The notes: generated by a model from the letters alone, not told the origin. DNA of 64,000 nt from Streptomyces sp. RPT161 (GCF_027533845.1 NZ_JAPZVN010000009.1:124001-188000), one strand, 5' to 3'; positions 7,677-17,012 are shown, counted from the stretch's first letter. Program-made: numbers and translations.

Positions 7677-9893
7677 TCATGAGGCGTATGCCTCCAGCTC
7701 CGACAACTGACCCGCTGGCCAGGCCGTGTTGGCGGTGAAGGTCAGCCGCAGGTACCGGATGCTCGTACCGGACGGCAGTGTGACGGACGCCGTGTTGCCC
7801 GAGGCGGGATCGAAGCGGTAGCCCGTGGAGCCCAGGATCGGGCGATAGGTGGAGCCGTCGGTGCTGCCGAGGACCGACAGCGTCTGGGTGCGGGCGCCCC
7901 ACGCGGGGTTGGGCGGCAACTTCGCCACCAGCCGTCCCACAGTCTGGGCGGAGCCGAGATCGACGGTGAAGGACTGCGGGAAGGCGTTGTTGGTGCTCTC
8001 CCAGTAGGTGTCGGCGTCGCCGTCCACTGCGTTGGAGGCCACGTAGTTCTGCTGGTGGCCGGTGTCGAAGGCCGCCTTGTGCAGTGCGAGGTTGCCGTTG
8101 CCACCCGGGTTGCCGCCGCCCGGGGTCGGCCAGGTCGAGCAGTCGTTCCAGGTGCTGCTCCAGCCGGAGTTGCCGCCGCCGTCGACCACGGTGAAGGTAC
8201 CGCTGCCGCTCGGGTAGGGGCAGTTGTAGACACCGGCCGCACCCACGTTGGCGGCGGTGACGTTGCTGAAGGTCACCGAGCCCTGGGTCTCGTCCTGCAC
8301 GACGACCGTGCCGGTGTTCCGCACCGATGCGCCGTTGATCGCGGTGTTGGTGACCGGATAGCCATGGCCGCCGCCGGAGACGATCTCGAAGGCACTGTAG
8401 GGGCTGTCCTTGATCACGGTGTTGGTGATGTTGACCGGGCTGGAGATGGCGTAGTCGTAGGAGTCGACGCGCAGGGCGCCCATCGGATGGTTCCAGTTGG
8501 GGTTGAGCGCACCGCCGCGCTCGATGGTGTTGTCGGCGACCGTGATGGTCCCGGAGAGCGGGAAGAACGGGTTGCCGTAGTCGAACCGCTGGTTGGAGAT
8601 GGCGATGCCGCTGCCCAGTGCGTTGGTGTCGGAGACGTAGTTGCCCTGCACGGTGAGGTTGTCGCCGCCGTACAGGGCGATGCCGTTGGCGAGGTTGGGT
8701 TGGATGACGGTGTTGTCGAGGAAGCTGTCACCGGTGTCTGCGGCGTGCAGGGACCACATCGCCAGTCCGTCGTCGCCGGTGTTGCGGATGTAGTTGTTCT
8801 TGACGGTGGAGTTCGCGGCGGTGCCGTTGAGGTTGATGCCGTCCGCCGTGGTGTCGAGGATGCGGTTGTCGGCGATGGTCAGGTCGCTGTTGGTGCCCAT
8901 CAGCCACAGCCCGACCTTCTCGTGTTGGATCCACAGCCCGGAGACCACGGAGCCGGTGCCGAGACTGCCGTTGACGAAGTTGTCCGGTGAACCGTCGTTG
9001 CGGGTGGTCACCTCACCGAAGACGGCGAAGTCCTCCAGCTTGATGTTCCCCTGTGCGTTGGCGTTGTCGATGATGTGGGTGCCGTGGAGTACGGAGTACC
9101 AGTCGCCCGCGCCCTGGATGGTGAGGTTGTCGACCGGCAGCGGCGAGGTGATGGTGAAGATGCCCTGCGGGATCCAGACCGACTTGCCCTGTGCCTTGGC
9201 GTCCGAGATGGCCTTGGTGACCGCGCTGGTCGAGTCGGCCTGACCGGACGGGTCGGCGCCCTCGTCGGTGATCGACACGGAGTTGCCCGGCCGCGCGGCG
9301 GGGGCGGCCACCTGCTCGAAGTCGGCCAGGTCGACGGTGTACGGGCCGCCGGTGGAGTCGGAGTCCACCTGTAGCCGCACCTTCGCGCCGACCTGGAGGT
9401 CCTGGCCGAGCAGCATGCGGGAGTCGTCGAAGAAGTGGTGTGTCTTCGAGCCTTGGATGTTGCCCGTGTTGACGTACGAGTACTTCGACGTCACCGGGAG
9501 TGGATGGGACAGCCGGGTGCCGTTGACGTAGACCGCCAGCGAACCCGCGTTGCCCTGCGGCAGGTTGTAGGAGACGTCGACCGCGTTGGCCGGCGCGGTC
9601 AGGGTGAACTCCACGTACTGGCCCTGGCCGGAGAGTCGGACCGCCTTGCGGCCGGAGGCCTCCGAGGCCACGGTGCCCTGGGTGTAGTCCGGGCCGACGA
9701 CGGTGCCGTTGGTCGCGGCGTTCTCGGCCTCGTAGGTGGTGAACGGGACGGTGGCGCCCCGTCCGCCGGTGGCGTCGGCGGGAGTTGTCCGGGCGGGTGC
9801 CGCCCAACCGGGGGCGGCCAGCGCGAACACGGCGGCGCAGACGGCCGCCACGGCGGCCAGTTGTCGTCTGACGGTGTGCGGGTGGGTGTCCAT
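7677..9893 (-). CDS. Secreted GH87-like alpha-1,3-glucanase (mutanase/mycodextranase) with CBM and discoidin domains
   Basis: A 738-residue exoenzyme. Residues 1-32 are a Sec-type signal peptide. About 50-195 form a CBM6/35-like sugar-binding domain (FTTYEAENA start, QGQYVEFTLTAP). About 205-575 form a right-handed beta-helix; DGINLNGTAANSTVKNNYIR followed by NTGDDGLAMWS gives D351 and the D374-D375 pair, the arrangement of catalytic aspartates in GH87 enzymes. A Gly-rich linker (588-600) leads to an F5/8 type C discoidin domain (600-738). It should cleave alpha-1,3-glucan or nigeran outside the cell. It is divergent from the sugar ABC genes across a region with LacI-type half-sites. GH49-like or other beta-helix glucanases are alternatives. 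Confidence 0.82.
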   Translation of the reverse strand: MDTHPHTVRRQLAAVAAVCAAVFALAAPGWAAPARTTPADATGGRGATVPFTTYEAENAATNGTVVGPDYTQGTVASEASGRKAVRLSGQGQYVEFTLTAPANAVDVSYNLPQGNAGSLAVYVNGTRLSHPLPVTSKYSYVNTGNIQGSKTHHFFDDSRMLLGQDLQVGAKVRLQVDSDSTGGPYTVDLADFEQVAAPAARPGNSVSITDEGADPSGQADSTSAVTKAISDAKAQGKSVWIPQGIFTITSPLPVDNLTIQGAGDWYSVLHGTHIIDNANAQGNIKLEDFAVFGEVTTRNDGSPDNFVNGSLGTGSVVSGLWIQHEKVGLWLMGTNSDLTIADNRILDTTADGINLNGTAANSTVKNNYIRNTGDDGLAMWSLHAADTGDSFLDNTVIQPNLANGIALYGGDNLTVQGNYVSDTNALGSGIAISNQRFDYGNPFFPLSGTITVADNTIERGGALNPNWNHPMGALRVDSYDYAISSPVNITNTVIKDSPYSAFEIVSGGGHGYPVTNTAINGASVRNTGTVVVQDETQGSVTFSNVTAANVGAAGVYNCPYPSGSGTFTVVDGGGNSGWSSTWNDCSTWPTPGGGNPGGNGNLALHKAAFDTGHQQNYVASNAVDGDADTYWESTNNAFPQSFTVDLGSAQTVGRLVAKLPPNPAWGARTQTLSVLGSTDGSTYRPILGSTGYRFDPASGNTASVTLPSGTSIRYLRLTFTANTAWPAGQLSELEAYAS

Positions 9894-9998
9894 GCCAGGT
9901 GCTGCACCTCTTCATTTCCTGGCGGGATTCGCGCGGCGGACCCCGCTTCCGGCTTCACAGCGTGCAGTTGACGAGCGGGGCCACCATAGGAGCGCCAT

Positions 9999-10053
9999 CG
10001 CAAGCCAGCAATAGCCCTGTCAAAAGTTTGCGATGCCCGCGCAACATATTGCG
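9999..10053. promoter_or_regulatory. Divergent control region with LacI-type half-sites
   Basis: CGCAA at 9999-10003, TTGCG at 10028-10032, CGCAA at 10040-10044 and TTGCG at 10049-10053. The last pair forms a perfect inverted repeat, CGCAACATATTGCG (10040-10053). The region lies between the divergent glucanase and binding-protein genes, so one repressor could shut both promoters. Confidence 0.5.
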
Positions 10054-10116
10054 GTCACGTGCTCGGCTCTGTACGTTGAGCCACCCCAGGCGCCGACGTT
10101 CGGGGAGGACGGGCAG

Positions 10117-11523
10117 ATGTCGGTCCGCAGGAAGACGATCCGCTACCGGAAGCTGTTGGCCGCGACCCTGGTCGCCGGTATCGGCCTGACCGGTGCGGCA
10201 TGTTCGGACAACGGCACGGGCGGCACGGGAGGCGGCGGCGACGCCAACGCCTCGGCCCCGCTCGACCCGAAGACAAAGGTGACCATCACCATCGACTGCA
10301 TGCCGCCGGCCACCAAGAAACCGGAGTTGAAGGAGTGGAACGAGGACGTCGCCGCGTTCCACAGGAGCTATCCGAACGTCACGGTGGAAGGTAGGTCCAC
10401 CACCGGTCAGTGCGAGGACCCGGCCGCCTTCGCCGCCCAACTCAAGGGCGGCACCGAACCCGACGTTTTCTACACGTACTTCACGGACCTCCCGCAGGTC
10501 CTCGACGCGGGCCAGGCCGCCGACGTCACGCCGTACGTGACCGCCAGGACCGTGCCCACACTCGGTGATATCGACCCCACGGTGCTGAACGCCCTCAAGG
10601 ACGGCGGCAAGCTCTACGCCCTGCCGACCAGCGACTACACGATGGGCGTCCTGATCAATCGCAGACTGTTCCAACAGGCCGGACTCAACCCCGACCAGCC
10701 GCCGACCACTTGGGCCGAGGTGCGCGCCGACGCCAGGGCGATCGCCAAGCTGGGAAACGGCATCGCCGGGTACGGCGAGTACAGCGCGGGCAACAACGGC
10801 GGCTGGCACTTCACGGCCGAGATGTACGGACTCGGCGGCAACGTCGTCAACTCCACAGGTACCAAAGCCGACGTCGACAACGCCGCGGGGCGACAGATCC
10901 TGCAGACCCTGCACGAGATGCGCTGGACCGACGACAGCATGGGCCAGACGCAGCTGCTCAAGTGGGGTGATCTGCAAAAGGAGATGGTGGCCGGCAAGCT
11001 CGGCATGTTCCTCGCCGCACCGGACGACATCACCTACATGGTCGAGACCCTCGGCGGTCACTACGAGGACTACGGCATGGGCCCCATGCCCGGTGGCCAC
11101 GCCACGCTGTTCGGCGGCAACGACTACATGTTCAAGAAGACGGACAGCCCCGACCAGATCAAGGCCGGGATCGCCTGGCTGAACTTCAAGACGCTCACCA
11201 TGGGCAAGGGCCAGTTCGACTACGCCCGCACCAAGGCGGACGGTCTGCCGGTCGGATTGCCGCAGCCGGAGTTCTACACCGGAGCGACCAAGCGGCAGGA
11301 CGACAGGCTCAAGGCGGCGAGCGCGACCATGCCGGTGGACAACTTCAGGCCGTTCGTGGACCATCCGGTCCCCGGAAGGGCGGAGCCGCCGAACGCACAG
11401 CAGATCTACAAGGTGCTGGACAACGCGATGTCCGGGGTGCTGACCGACCGCAACGCCAACGCCGACTCGCTGCTGTCCACCGCCCAGTCGCAGATCGACC
11501 AGATCCTGGCGAACGGTCAATGA
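10117..11523 (+). CDS. Sugar ABC transporter substrate-binding lipoprotein
   Basis: A 468-residue family 1 extracellular solute-binding protein. The N-terminus MSVRRKTIRYRKLL, then a hydrophobic stretch and the lipobox LTGAAC (C29), marks a membrane-anchored lipoprotein. I moved the start from the open frame at 10033 to ATG 10117, which has GGAGG 8 bases upstream and gives a proper signal peptide. The body has binding-protein features (GGTEPDVFYTYF, MGVLINRRLFQQAGL, PTTWAEVRADARAIA). Its last codons overlap the first permease (ATGA). It likely captures oligosaccharides released by the adjacent glucanase; the ligand is inferred from context. Confidence 0.92.
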   Translation: MSVRRKTIRYRKLLAATLVAGIGLTGAACSDNGTGGTGGGGDANASAPLDPKTKVTITIDCMPPATKKPELKEWNEDVAAFHRSYPNVTVEGRSTTGQCEDPAAFAAQLKGGTEPDVFYTYFTDLPQVLDAGQAADVTPYVTARTVPTLGDIDPTVLNALKDGGKLYALPTSDYTMGVLINRRLFQQAGLNPDQPPTTWAEVRADARAIAKLGNGIAGYGEYSAGNNGGWHFTAEMYGLGGNVVNSTGTKADVDNAAGRQILQTLHEMRWTDDSMGQTQLLKWGDLQKEMVAGKLGMFLAAPDDITYMVETLGGHYEDYGMGPMPGGHATLFGGNDYMFKKTDSPDQIKAGIAWLNFKTLTMGKGQFDYARTKADGLPVGLPQPEFYTGATKRQDDRLKAASATMPVDNFRPFVDHPVPGRAEPPNAQQIYKVLDNAMSGVLTDRNANADSLLSTAQSQIDQILANGQ

Positions 11524-12518
11524 ACCGCGCGCCGTTCACCACCATCTCCCGTGACCCCTCGCCGGACGGGCCCGCCAGCACCGCTGCCAGGGCCCGACGC
11601 AAGTGCGACGCCCCGGACGGCATGGGCGGCCAGCGGGACCGCGCCGGGCTCGCCCGGTGGGTGCGCCGCAACCTGACGGCGCACGGCTTCCTCATCGGCT
11701 CGGTGCTCTGCTTCGCCTTCTTCTCGTGGTATCCGATGGTCCGCGAGGTCATCCTTGCCTTCCAGAAGACCAGGCGGGGCCGCACCACCTGGACCGGCTG
11801 GCGCAACCTCCAGCAGATCGTCCACGACCCGGCGTTCTGGCAGGCATGGCGCCACACCTTGGAGTTCACCGCACTCGCGCTACTGCTTGGATTCCTGGCC
11901 CCGTTCCTGGTCGCGATCGTCCTCAACGAGTTCCGCCACGGCCAGGGCTATCTGCGGGCGCTGGTCTACCTGCCGGTGATGCTGCCGCCGGTCGCCTCCG
12001 TGCTGCTGTTCAAGTACTTCTACGATCCGGGGTACGGCCTGTTCAACAACGTCCTGCACACGCTGCACCTGCCGACCTCGCAGTGGCTGCAGTCGACACA
12101 CACCGCACTGCTGTCCGTGGTGATCGCATCGACCTGGATGAACATGGGCAGCGCCACCCTGATCTATCTGGCAGCACTCCAGGGCATTCCGGGTGAGCTG
12201 TACGAGGCCGCGGAGCTGGACGGCGCGGGGCTACTGCGCAGGATCTGGCACGTGACCATCCCGCAGACCCGGCTGGTGCTGTCACTGATGCTGCTGATGC
12301 AGGTCATCGCGACCATGCAGGTGTTCACCGAGCCGTACCTGCTCACCGGCGGCGCGGGACCGCAGGGGTCCACCACCACCGTCGTCTACCTGATCTACCA
12401 GTACGCCTTCAACTTCAACAACTACGGCGCCGCCGCCGCACTCGGCCTGGTCCTGCTCGTGGTCCTCGCCGCCTTCTCCGGTGTGTACGTACGCATCACC
12501 CGCCGCGGCGACGACTAG
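11520..12518 (+). CDS. Sugar ABC transporter permease (MalF/UgpA type)
   Basis: A 332-residue inner-membrane permease with about six transmembrane segments. The EAA loop that contacts the ATPase reads YEAAELDGAGLLRRIWHVTI. It starts with an ATG overlapping the binding-protein stop and is followed by the second permease 30 bases later. The first 55 residues are a cytoplasmic Arg/Pro-rich extension. No ATPase gene is in this cluster; as usual for streptomycete CUT1 sugar importers, a shared MsiK-type ATPase encoded elsewhere probably drives it. Confidence 0.93.
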   Translation: MNRAPFTTISRDPSPDGPASTAARARRKCDAPDGMGGQRDRAGLARWVRRNLTAHGFLIGSVLCFAFFSWYPMVREVILAFQKTRRGRTTWTGWRNLQQIVHDPAFWQAWRHTLEFTALALLLGFLAPFLVAIVLNEFRHGQGYLRALVYLPVMLPPVASVLLFKYFYDPGYGLFNNVLHTLHLPTSQWLQSTHTALLSVVIASTWMNMGSATLIYLAALQGIPGELYEAAELDGAGLLRRIWHVTIPQTRLVLSLMLLMQVIATMQVFTEPYLLTGGAGPQGSTTTVVYLIYQYAFNFNNYGAAAALGLVLLVVLAAFSGVYVRITRRGDD

Positions 12519-12547
12519 GTGACGAAACAGGGAACAGGAGAGTGGGC

Positions 12548-13438
12548 ATGGCAGCCCCCGGCACCCGCTCCAGAACGCTGATCTCACCCGCCCAACTGAA
12601 CCGGCCGCGTGGCAAAGCGCTCTACTGGACCGTATTCGTTGTAGTCGTCGTTGCCTTCACCCTGGTCTTCCTCGGCCCGCTGTACTGGATGGTCACCGGC
12701 GGGCTGAAGACCACTCACGAGGTGGTGCAGAGCCCGCCGACGCTCTTTCCGCGACAGCCGCGACCGGGCAACTACGCCAAGGCCTGGGGCGATCTCGGTC
12801 TGGCCCGGCTGCTGCTCAACACCGTCGTCTACGCGTTCGGGGCGCTCGCCTTCCAACTGGTCCTCGACGTGGCCGCCGCGTACTCGCTCTCCAAACTACG
12901 GCCGGTGCTCGGCAACCTGGTGCTCGGCATGATGCTGGCCACGTTGATGGTTCCGGCGACCGTACTCGTCGTACCGCAGTACCTGACGGTGCTCGACCTG
13001 CCGATCATCCACCAGAACCTGCTCAACACACCGTGGGCCATCTGGCTGCCCTCGGTCACCAACGCCTTCACCATCTTCCTGCTCAAGCGGTTCTTCGACT
13101 CGATCCCCGGCGAACTGCTGGACGCCGCCGCCATCGACGGCGCGGGTCCGCTGCGCACACTGCGGTCGGTCGTGCTGCCGATGTCCCGACCGATCCTCGC
13201 CGTGGTGTCGATCTTCGCGGTGGTCAACGTCTGGAAGGACTTCCTCTGGCCGCTGCTCACCGAGCCCGACCCCGGCCGACGCACCGTCAACGTCGGCATC
13301 TACGCGCTGTCCACCGGCGTGACGGAGAACGAGGTGATCGCCGCACTGACCATAGCCTCAGTCCCGACCCTCGTGCTCTTCCTGCTCTTCCAGCGCAACA
13401 TCATGTCCGGTCTGACCGCCGGCAGCCTCAAGGGCTGA
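12548..13438 (+). CDS. Sugar ABC transporter permease (MalG/UgpE type)
   Basis: A 296-residue membrane permease, second half of the importer. It has about six hydrophobic helices and an EAA loop LDAAAIDGAGPLRTLRSVVL. The start is ATG 12548 with GGAG 7 bases upstream; the GTG at 12542 is too close to that site. It lies 30 bases after the first permease and 33 bases before the alpha-glucosidase, so all four genes form one transcript. Confidence 0.93.
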   Translation: MAAPGTRSRTLISPAQLNRPRGKALYWTVFVVVVVAFTLVFLGPLYWMVTGGLKTTHEVVQSPPTLFPRQPRPGNYAKAWGDLGLARLLLNTVVYAFGALAFQLVLDVAAAYSLSKLRPVLGNLVLGMMLATLMVPATVLVVPQYLTVLDLPIIHQNLLNTPWAIWLPSVTNAFTIFLLKRFFDSIPGELLDAAAIDGAGPLRTLRSVVLPMSRPILAVVSIFAVVNVWKDFLWPLLTEPDPGRRTVNVGIYALSTGVTENEVIAALTIASVPTLVLFLLFQRNIMSGLTAGSLKG

Positions 13439-13471
13439 CCGCGCCCCCCGCCCGCCCGAAAGGACGCCTCC

Positions 13472-15124
13472 GTGGCAGCCAACCCCCGGACCGACGCCGA
13501 CTCCAGCTGGTGGCGCGGTGCCGTGATCTACCAGGTCTACCCGCGCAGCTTCGCCGACGGCGACGGAGACGGGACCGGAGACCTCGCGGGTTTCCGTGCC
13601 AAGCTGTCCTACCTCGGCGAACTCGGTGTCGACGCCCTGTGGTTCACTCCCTGGTACCCCTCCCCCATGGCCGACGGCGGCTACGACGTGGCCGACTACC
13701 GGGACATCGACCCCCGCTTCGGCACCCTGGCCGAAGCCGAGAAGCTCATCGGCGAGGCGCTCGATCTGGGTATCCGCACCATCGTCGACATCGTCCCCAA
13801 CCACGTCTCGGCCGCCCATCCGTGGTTCCGCGAGGCGCTGGCGGCCGACCCCGGCAGCCCGGCCAGGGAGCGCTTCTGGTTCCGACCGGGCCGCGGCGAA
13901 CGCGGCGAACTGCCGCCGAACAACTGGCGGTCCCAGTTCGGCGGACCGGCCTGGACCCGCGTCACCGAAGCGGACGGCAGGCAGGGCGAGTGGTTCCTCC
14001 ACCTCTTCGACTCCCGCCAGCCGGACCTCAACTGGGACCATCCGCAGGTACGGCGGGAGCACGAGGACGTACTGCGCTTCTGGTTCAACCGCGGTGTGGC
14101 CGGCGTGCGCATCGACTCGGCCGCGTTGGTCAGCAAGGATCCCGCACTGCCCGACCTGCCGGAATCCGGCGAACCGCTTCCGCACCCGTACGTGGACCGC
14201 GACGAGCTGCACCAGATCTACCGCTCCTGGCGCGCGATCGCCGACTCCTACCCGGGCGGCCGGATCCTGGTCGGTGAGGTATGGATGCCGGACTTCGAGC
14301 GGTTCGCCCGCTACCTGCGACCTGACGAGCTGCACACCGCCTTCAACTTCGACTTCCTGTCCTGTCCTTGGGACGCCGACCGGCTCAGGGCCTCGATCGA
14401 CACCACCCTGCACGCACACCGGCCGGTGGCCGCGCCGCCCACCTGGGTGCTCAGCAACCACGACGTGACCCGTACGGTGACCCGCTACGGCCGGGTCGAC
14501 ACAGGGTTCGACTTCGCCACCAAGGCGCACGGGACGCCCACCGACCTTGCTCTGGGCACCCGGCGAGCCCGAGCGGCGGCGCTGCTCACCCTCGCCCTGC
14601 CCGGCTCGGTCTACCTCTACCAGGGCGAGGAGCTCGGCCTGCCGGAGGTGGAGGACATCCCGGCTGACCGCCGCCAGGACCCCATGTACCTGCGCACCGG
14701 CGGCGCCGACCCCGGCCGGGACGGTTGCCGCGTTCCGCTTCCGTGGAGCGGCACGGTGCCGCCCTACGGGTTCAGCCCCCCGGGCAGTGCCGCCGAGCCA
14801 TGGCTGCCGCAGCCCACCGACTGGGCGGCCCGCACGGTGACGGCGCAGCAGGGTGACCCGGCCTCCATGCTGGAGTTGTACCGCGTGGCTCTCCGGCTGC
14901 GCCGCGCCGAACCCGGGCTCGGCGACGGGCCGATGCGCTGGCTGCCGGGCCCGGGTGAGGTGTTGGCGTTCCAGCGCGGTCCGGACTTCACCTGTCTGGT
15001 CAACCTCTCCGGCGAGCCCGTACCACTGCCCGACCACACCGAAGTACTGCTCGCCAGCAGCCCGCTCAGCGACGGCATGCTGCCGACCGACACCGCGATC
15101 TGGCTTCGCGCCACCAGTCGTTGA
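13472..15124 (+). CDS. Intracellular GH13 alpha-glucosidase (AglA / oligo-glucosidase type)
   Basis: A 550-residue cytoplasmic glycoside hydrolase with no signal peptide. It begins WWRGAVIYQVYPRSFADGDG, typical of the alpha-glucosidase/oligo-1,6-glucosidase branch. Conserved regions are visible: DIVPNH, QPDLN, GVRIDSA with nucleophile D215, LVGEVW with acid/base E269, and LSNHD with D331. A (beta/alpha)8 barrel precedes a beta-sandwich C-domain. It is the last gene of the ABC operon and would split imported alpha-linked oligosaccharides to glucose. The GTG start has AAAGGA 8 bases upstream. Linkage preference is inferred from the neighbouring glucanase. Confidence 0.92.
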   Translation: MAANPRTDADSSWWRGAVIYQVYPRSFADGDGDGTGDLAGFRAKLSYLGELGVDALWFTPWYPSPMADGGYDVADYRDIDPRFGTLAEAEKLIGEALDLGIRTIVDIVPNHVSAAHPWFREALAADPGSPARERFWFRPGRGERGELPPNNWRSQFGGPAWTRVTEADGRQGEWFLHLFDSRQPDLNWDHPQVRREHEDVLRFWFNRGVAGVRIDSAALVSKDPALPDLPESGEPLPHPYVDRDELHQIYRSWRAIADSYPGGRILVGEVWMPDFERFARYLRPDELHTAFNFDFLSCPWDADRLRASIDTTLHAHRPVAAPPTWVLSNHDVTRTVTRYGRVDTGFDFATKAHGTPTDLALGTRRARAAALLTLALPGSVYLYQGEELGLPEVEDIPADRRQDPMYLRTGGADPGRDGCRVPLPWSGTVPPYGFSPPGSAAEPWLPQPTDWAARTVTAQQGDPASMLELYRVALRLRRAEPGLGDGPMRWLPGPGEVLAFQRGPDFTCLVNLSGEPVPLPDHTEVLLASSPLSDGMLPTDTAIWLRATSR

Positions 15125-15206
15125 CGCTACGTCAGGTTGTTGGGTTGTCCTGCTGAGCTGGAGCGTTGGCCGGCAGGGGGCGTCAGGTGGGTCGGGCGGC
15201 GCAGAG

Positions 15207-16169
15207 TCAGCACTGCCAGTAGTCGCGCTGCGGCAGTTGGACCCATGTGTCGGGTGGCCCGACGACAGCGCGCGCGTCGGTCAGGCGCAATCCCGCCCAG
15301 GCGCACGAGTAGGCCACCGCGTTGCACTGGTAGAGGTAGGAGGCGAGCACTTCCTCAGGTGTGTCGTCCAGGTACGGACCGCCGCCCGGGTGGAGGTCAT
15401 AGCCTTCGATGACCCCGTCGCGGGCGATGGCGCCCTGGTTGCCGCTCTTGGGGTTGGCGTACAGGCCGTAGCAGGCGGTGCCGACGGACAGCCGGGTCAG
15501 CACGCCCGGCATCTGCGGCGCGTACCCCCACGGCTGGGTGACGACGCAGCCGCCCGGCACGGTCGTCACGCCGACGATCCGCAGGCCCTGGTCCTCGTCG
15601 TACTCGTACGGGTTCTCCAGCAGTGCGTCCAGTTCCGAGCCTCCCGCCCGCGTCGCCTCCAAGCGGCGTATCGCCTCCTCGGCGTCGATACCGGCCACGC
15701 ACGCCAGGCCCGTGCCCTCGTAGTAGATGCTTCCCAGCGCCGCGACGAGCCGTCTGCCCTCCTGTGCCACCGCGCGCTCCGTCTCCGTCAGCCCGCGCTC
15801 CCCCTCCGGCACGGTGAACAGGTCGGGGGTCGGTCCGGCAAGGCTGAGCCGCCCCGTCGACCAGCCACCGATCAGGGGCCGCCAGGGGTCCGCTCCGGCG
15901 GCGACGAGGGCCCGCGCGTTGTCCGGTCGGTTGGCCAGAACCGCTTCCCATAACGCGGTCGCGCCGTTCTCGAGCGCGTCCACGTCCGCAACGCGGCGAG
16001 CCAGTTCCGCGACGACCTCCGGTGAGCCGAACGCTGCTGCCCGATGCAGGGGCCGCCCCCCGCTCCACGCCTCCGGATCGGCGCCCTGACCGAGTCGCCG
16101 CCGGATGCCGTCGTGATCCTGCCAGTCCTCCCAACTCACGCCTGCCCAGCCGTCGTTCGGACGTGTCAT
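15207..16169 (-). CDS. Ankyrin-repeat protein
   Basis: A 320-residue cytoplasmic protein. About 15-105 contain ankyrin-like repeats (GGRPLHRAAAFGSPEVVAEL and GATALWEAVLANRPDNARAL then VAAGADPW). The C-terminal 200 residues are a conserved-looking domain of unknown role with acidic and aromatic patches (LENPYEYDEDQGLRIVG) and a Cys-rich tail (YLYQCNAVAYSCAWAGL, YWQC end). The ATG at 16169 has GGAGGGG 5 bases upstream, which decides it over the longer frame to 16298. It is convergent with the alpha-glucosidase. Function is unknown. Confidence 0.75.
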   Translation of the reverse strand: MTRPNDGWAGVSWEDWQDHDGIRRRLGQGADPEAWSGGRPLHRAAAFGSPEVVAELARRVADVDALENGATALWEAVLANRPDNARALVAAGADPWRPLIGGWSTGRLSLAGPTPDLFTVPEGERGLTETERAVAQEGRRLVAALGSIYYEGTGLACVAGIDAEEAIRRLEATRAGGSELDALLENPYEYDEDQGLRIVGVTTVPGGCVVTQPWGYAPQMPGVLTRLSVGTACYGLYANPKSGNQGAIARDGVIEGYDLHPGGGPYLDDTPEEVLASYLYQCNAVAYSCAWAGLRLTDARAVVGPPDTWVQLPQRDYWQC

Positions 16170-16274
16170 CGTGCCCCTCCAGCGCCGATCCGGGCGGCCA
16201 CCGCACCGCCCTACACGCACACCATCGCAGATGGGTCTGACAACGCCCCGCTCTCGATACCTCAACCTCATTTG

Positions 16275-16289
16275 CCTAAGGGCTTTAGG
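16275..16289. promoter_or_regulatory. Putative TetR operator, inverted repeat CCTAA-N5-TTAGG
   Basis: CCTAA at 16275-16279 and TTAGG at 16285-16289 form an inverted repeat 38 bases before the TetR-family ATG, in an AT-richer patch that should hold its promoter. Autoregulation is an inference. Confidence 0.35.
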
Positions 16290-16326
16290 TAGATGCATAA
16301 TCGGTTACGGCGAATGGGAGATAGGT

Positions 16327-16896
16327 ATGGCACGCGTAGGGCTCACTACGGAACGTCTCGTCCGGGCGGGAGCGGACTTGGCCGACGAGGTCGGTTTCGA
16401 CCAGGTGACCGTCTCAGCGCTGGCCAGGCGGTTCGACGTCAAGGTCGCGAGCCTGTACTCGCACGTGAAGAACTCCCAGGATCTCAAGACCAAGATCGCC
16501 CTGCTCGCCCTGGAGGAACTCGCCGACCGGGCCGCTGACGCCCTGGCCGGCCGGGCCGGCAAGGACGCGCTGACCGCCTTCGCGAACGTCTACCGCGACT
16601 ACGCCCGGGAACATCCCGGGCGGTACGCCGCAGCCCAGTTCAGGCTCGACCCGGAGGCGGCGGCCGCCAGCGCCGGGGGCAGGCACGCACAGATGACGCG
16701 GGCGATCCTGCGCGGTTACGACCTGACGGAGCCGGACCAGACGCACGCGGTCCGGTTGCTGGGCAGCGTCTTCCACGGCTACGTCAGCCTGGAGCTGGGG
16801 GGAAGCTTCAGTCACAGCGCTCCCGGCACGCAGGAAACCTGGTCACGGATCCTGGACGCCCTCGACGCCACGCTTCGCAACTGGCCCGCGCCCTGA
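16327..16896 (+). CDS. TetR-family regulator with WHG-type ligand domain
   Basis: A 189-residue repressor. The N-terminal HTH (VGFDQVTVSALARRFDVKVA then SLYSHVKN) is TetR-like. The C-terminal part, with FHGYVSLELGGSF, matches the WHG/TetR_C_33 ligand-binding group. ATG 16327 follows GGGAG by 8 bases. It is divergent from the ankyrin gene, and an inverted repeat lies between them. The SGNH esterase starts 116 bases downstream on the same strand and may be a target; ligand and targets are unknown. Confidence 0.88.
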   Translation: MARVGLTTERLVRAGADLADEVGFDQVTVSALARRFDVKVASLYSHVKNSQDLKTKIALLALEELADRAADALAGRAGKDALTAFANVYRDYAREHPGRYAAAQFRLDPEAAAASAGGRHAQMTRAILRGYDLTEPDQTHAVRLLGSVFHGYVSLELGGSFSHSAPGTQETWSRILDALDATLRNWPAP

Positions 16897-17012
16897 CCCG
16901 GCGCCCCGGCACCAGCCGACGGCCGTCGCCCGGCCTGCCGGCGCGAGTCCGGACCATCCGGCCTACCGGCCGACTCGAACCATCACAGAATCTCGACCGA
17001 CAGGCTGAGGCA

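Noticed and set aside
9955-11520. 521-aa open frame opposite the sugar-binding lipoprotein
   Set aside because: Antisense shadow of a gene with a clear lipobox and solute-binding motifs.
13358-15037. 559-aa open frame opposite the alpha-glucosidase
   Set aside because: Antisense shadow of a clear GH13 gene; no family-like sequence and typical of high-GC third-position bias.
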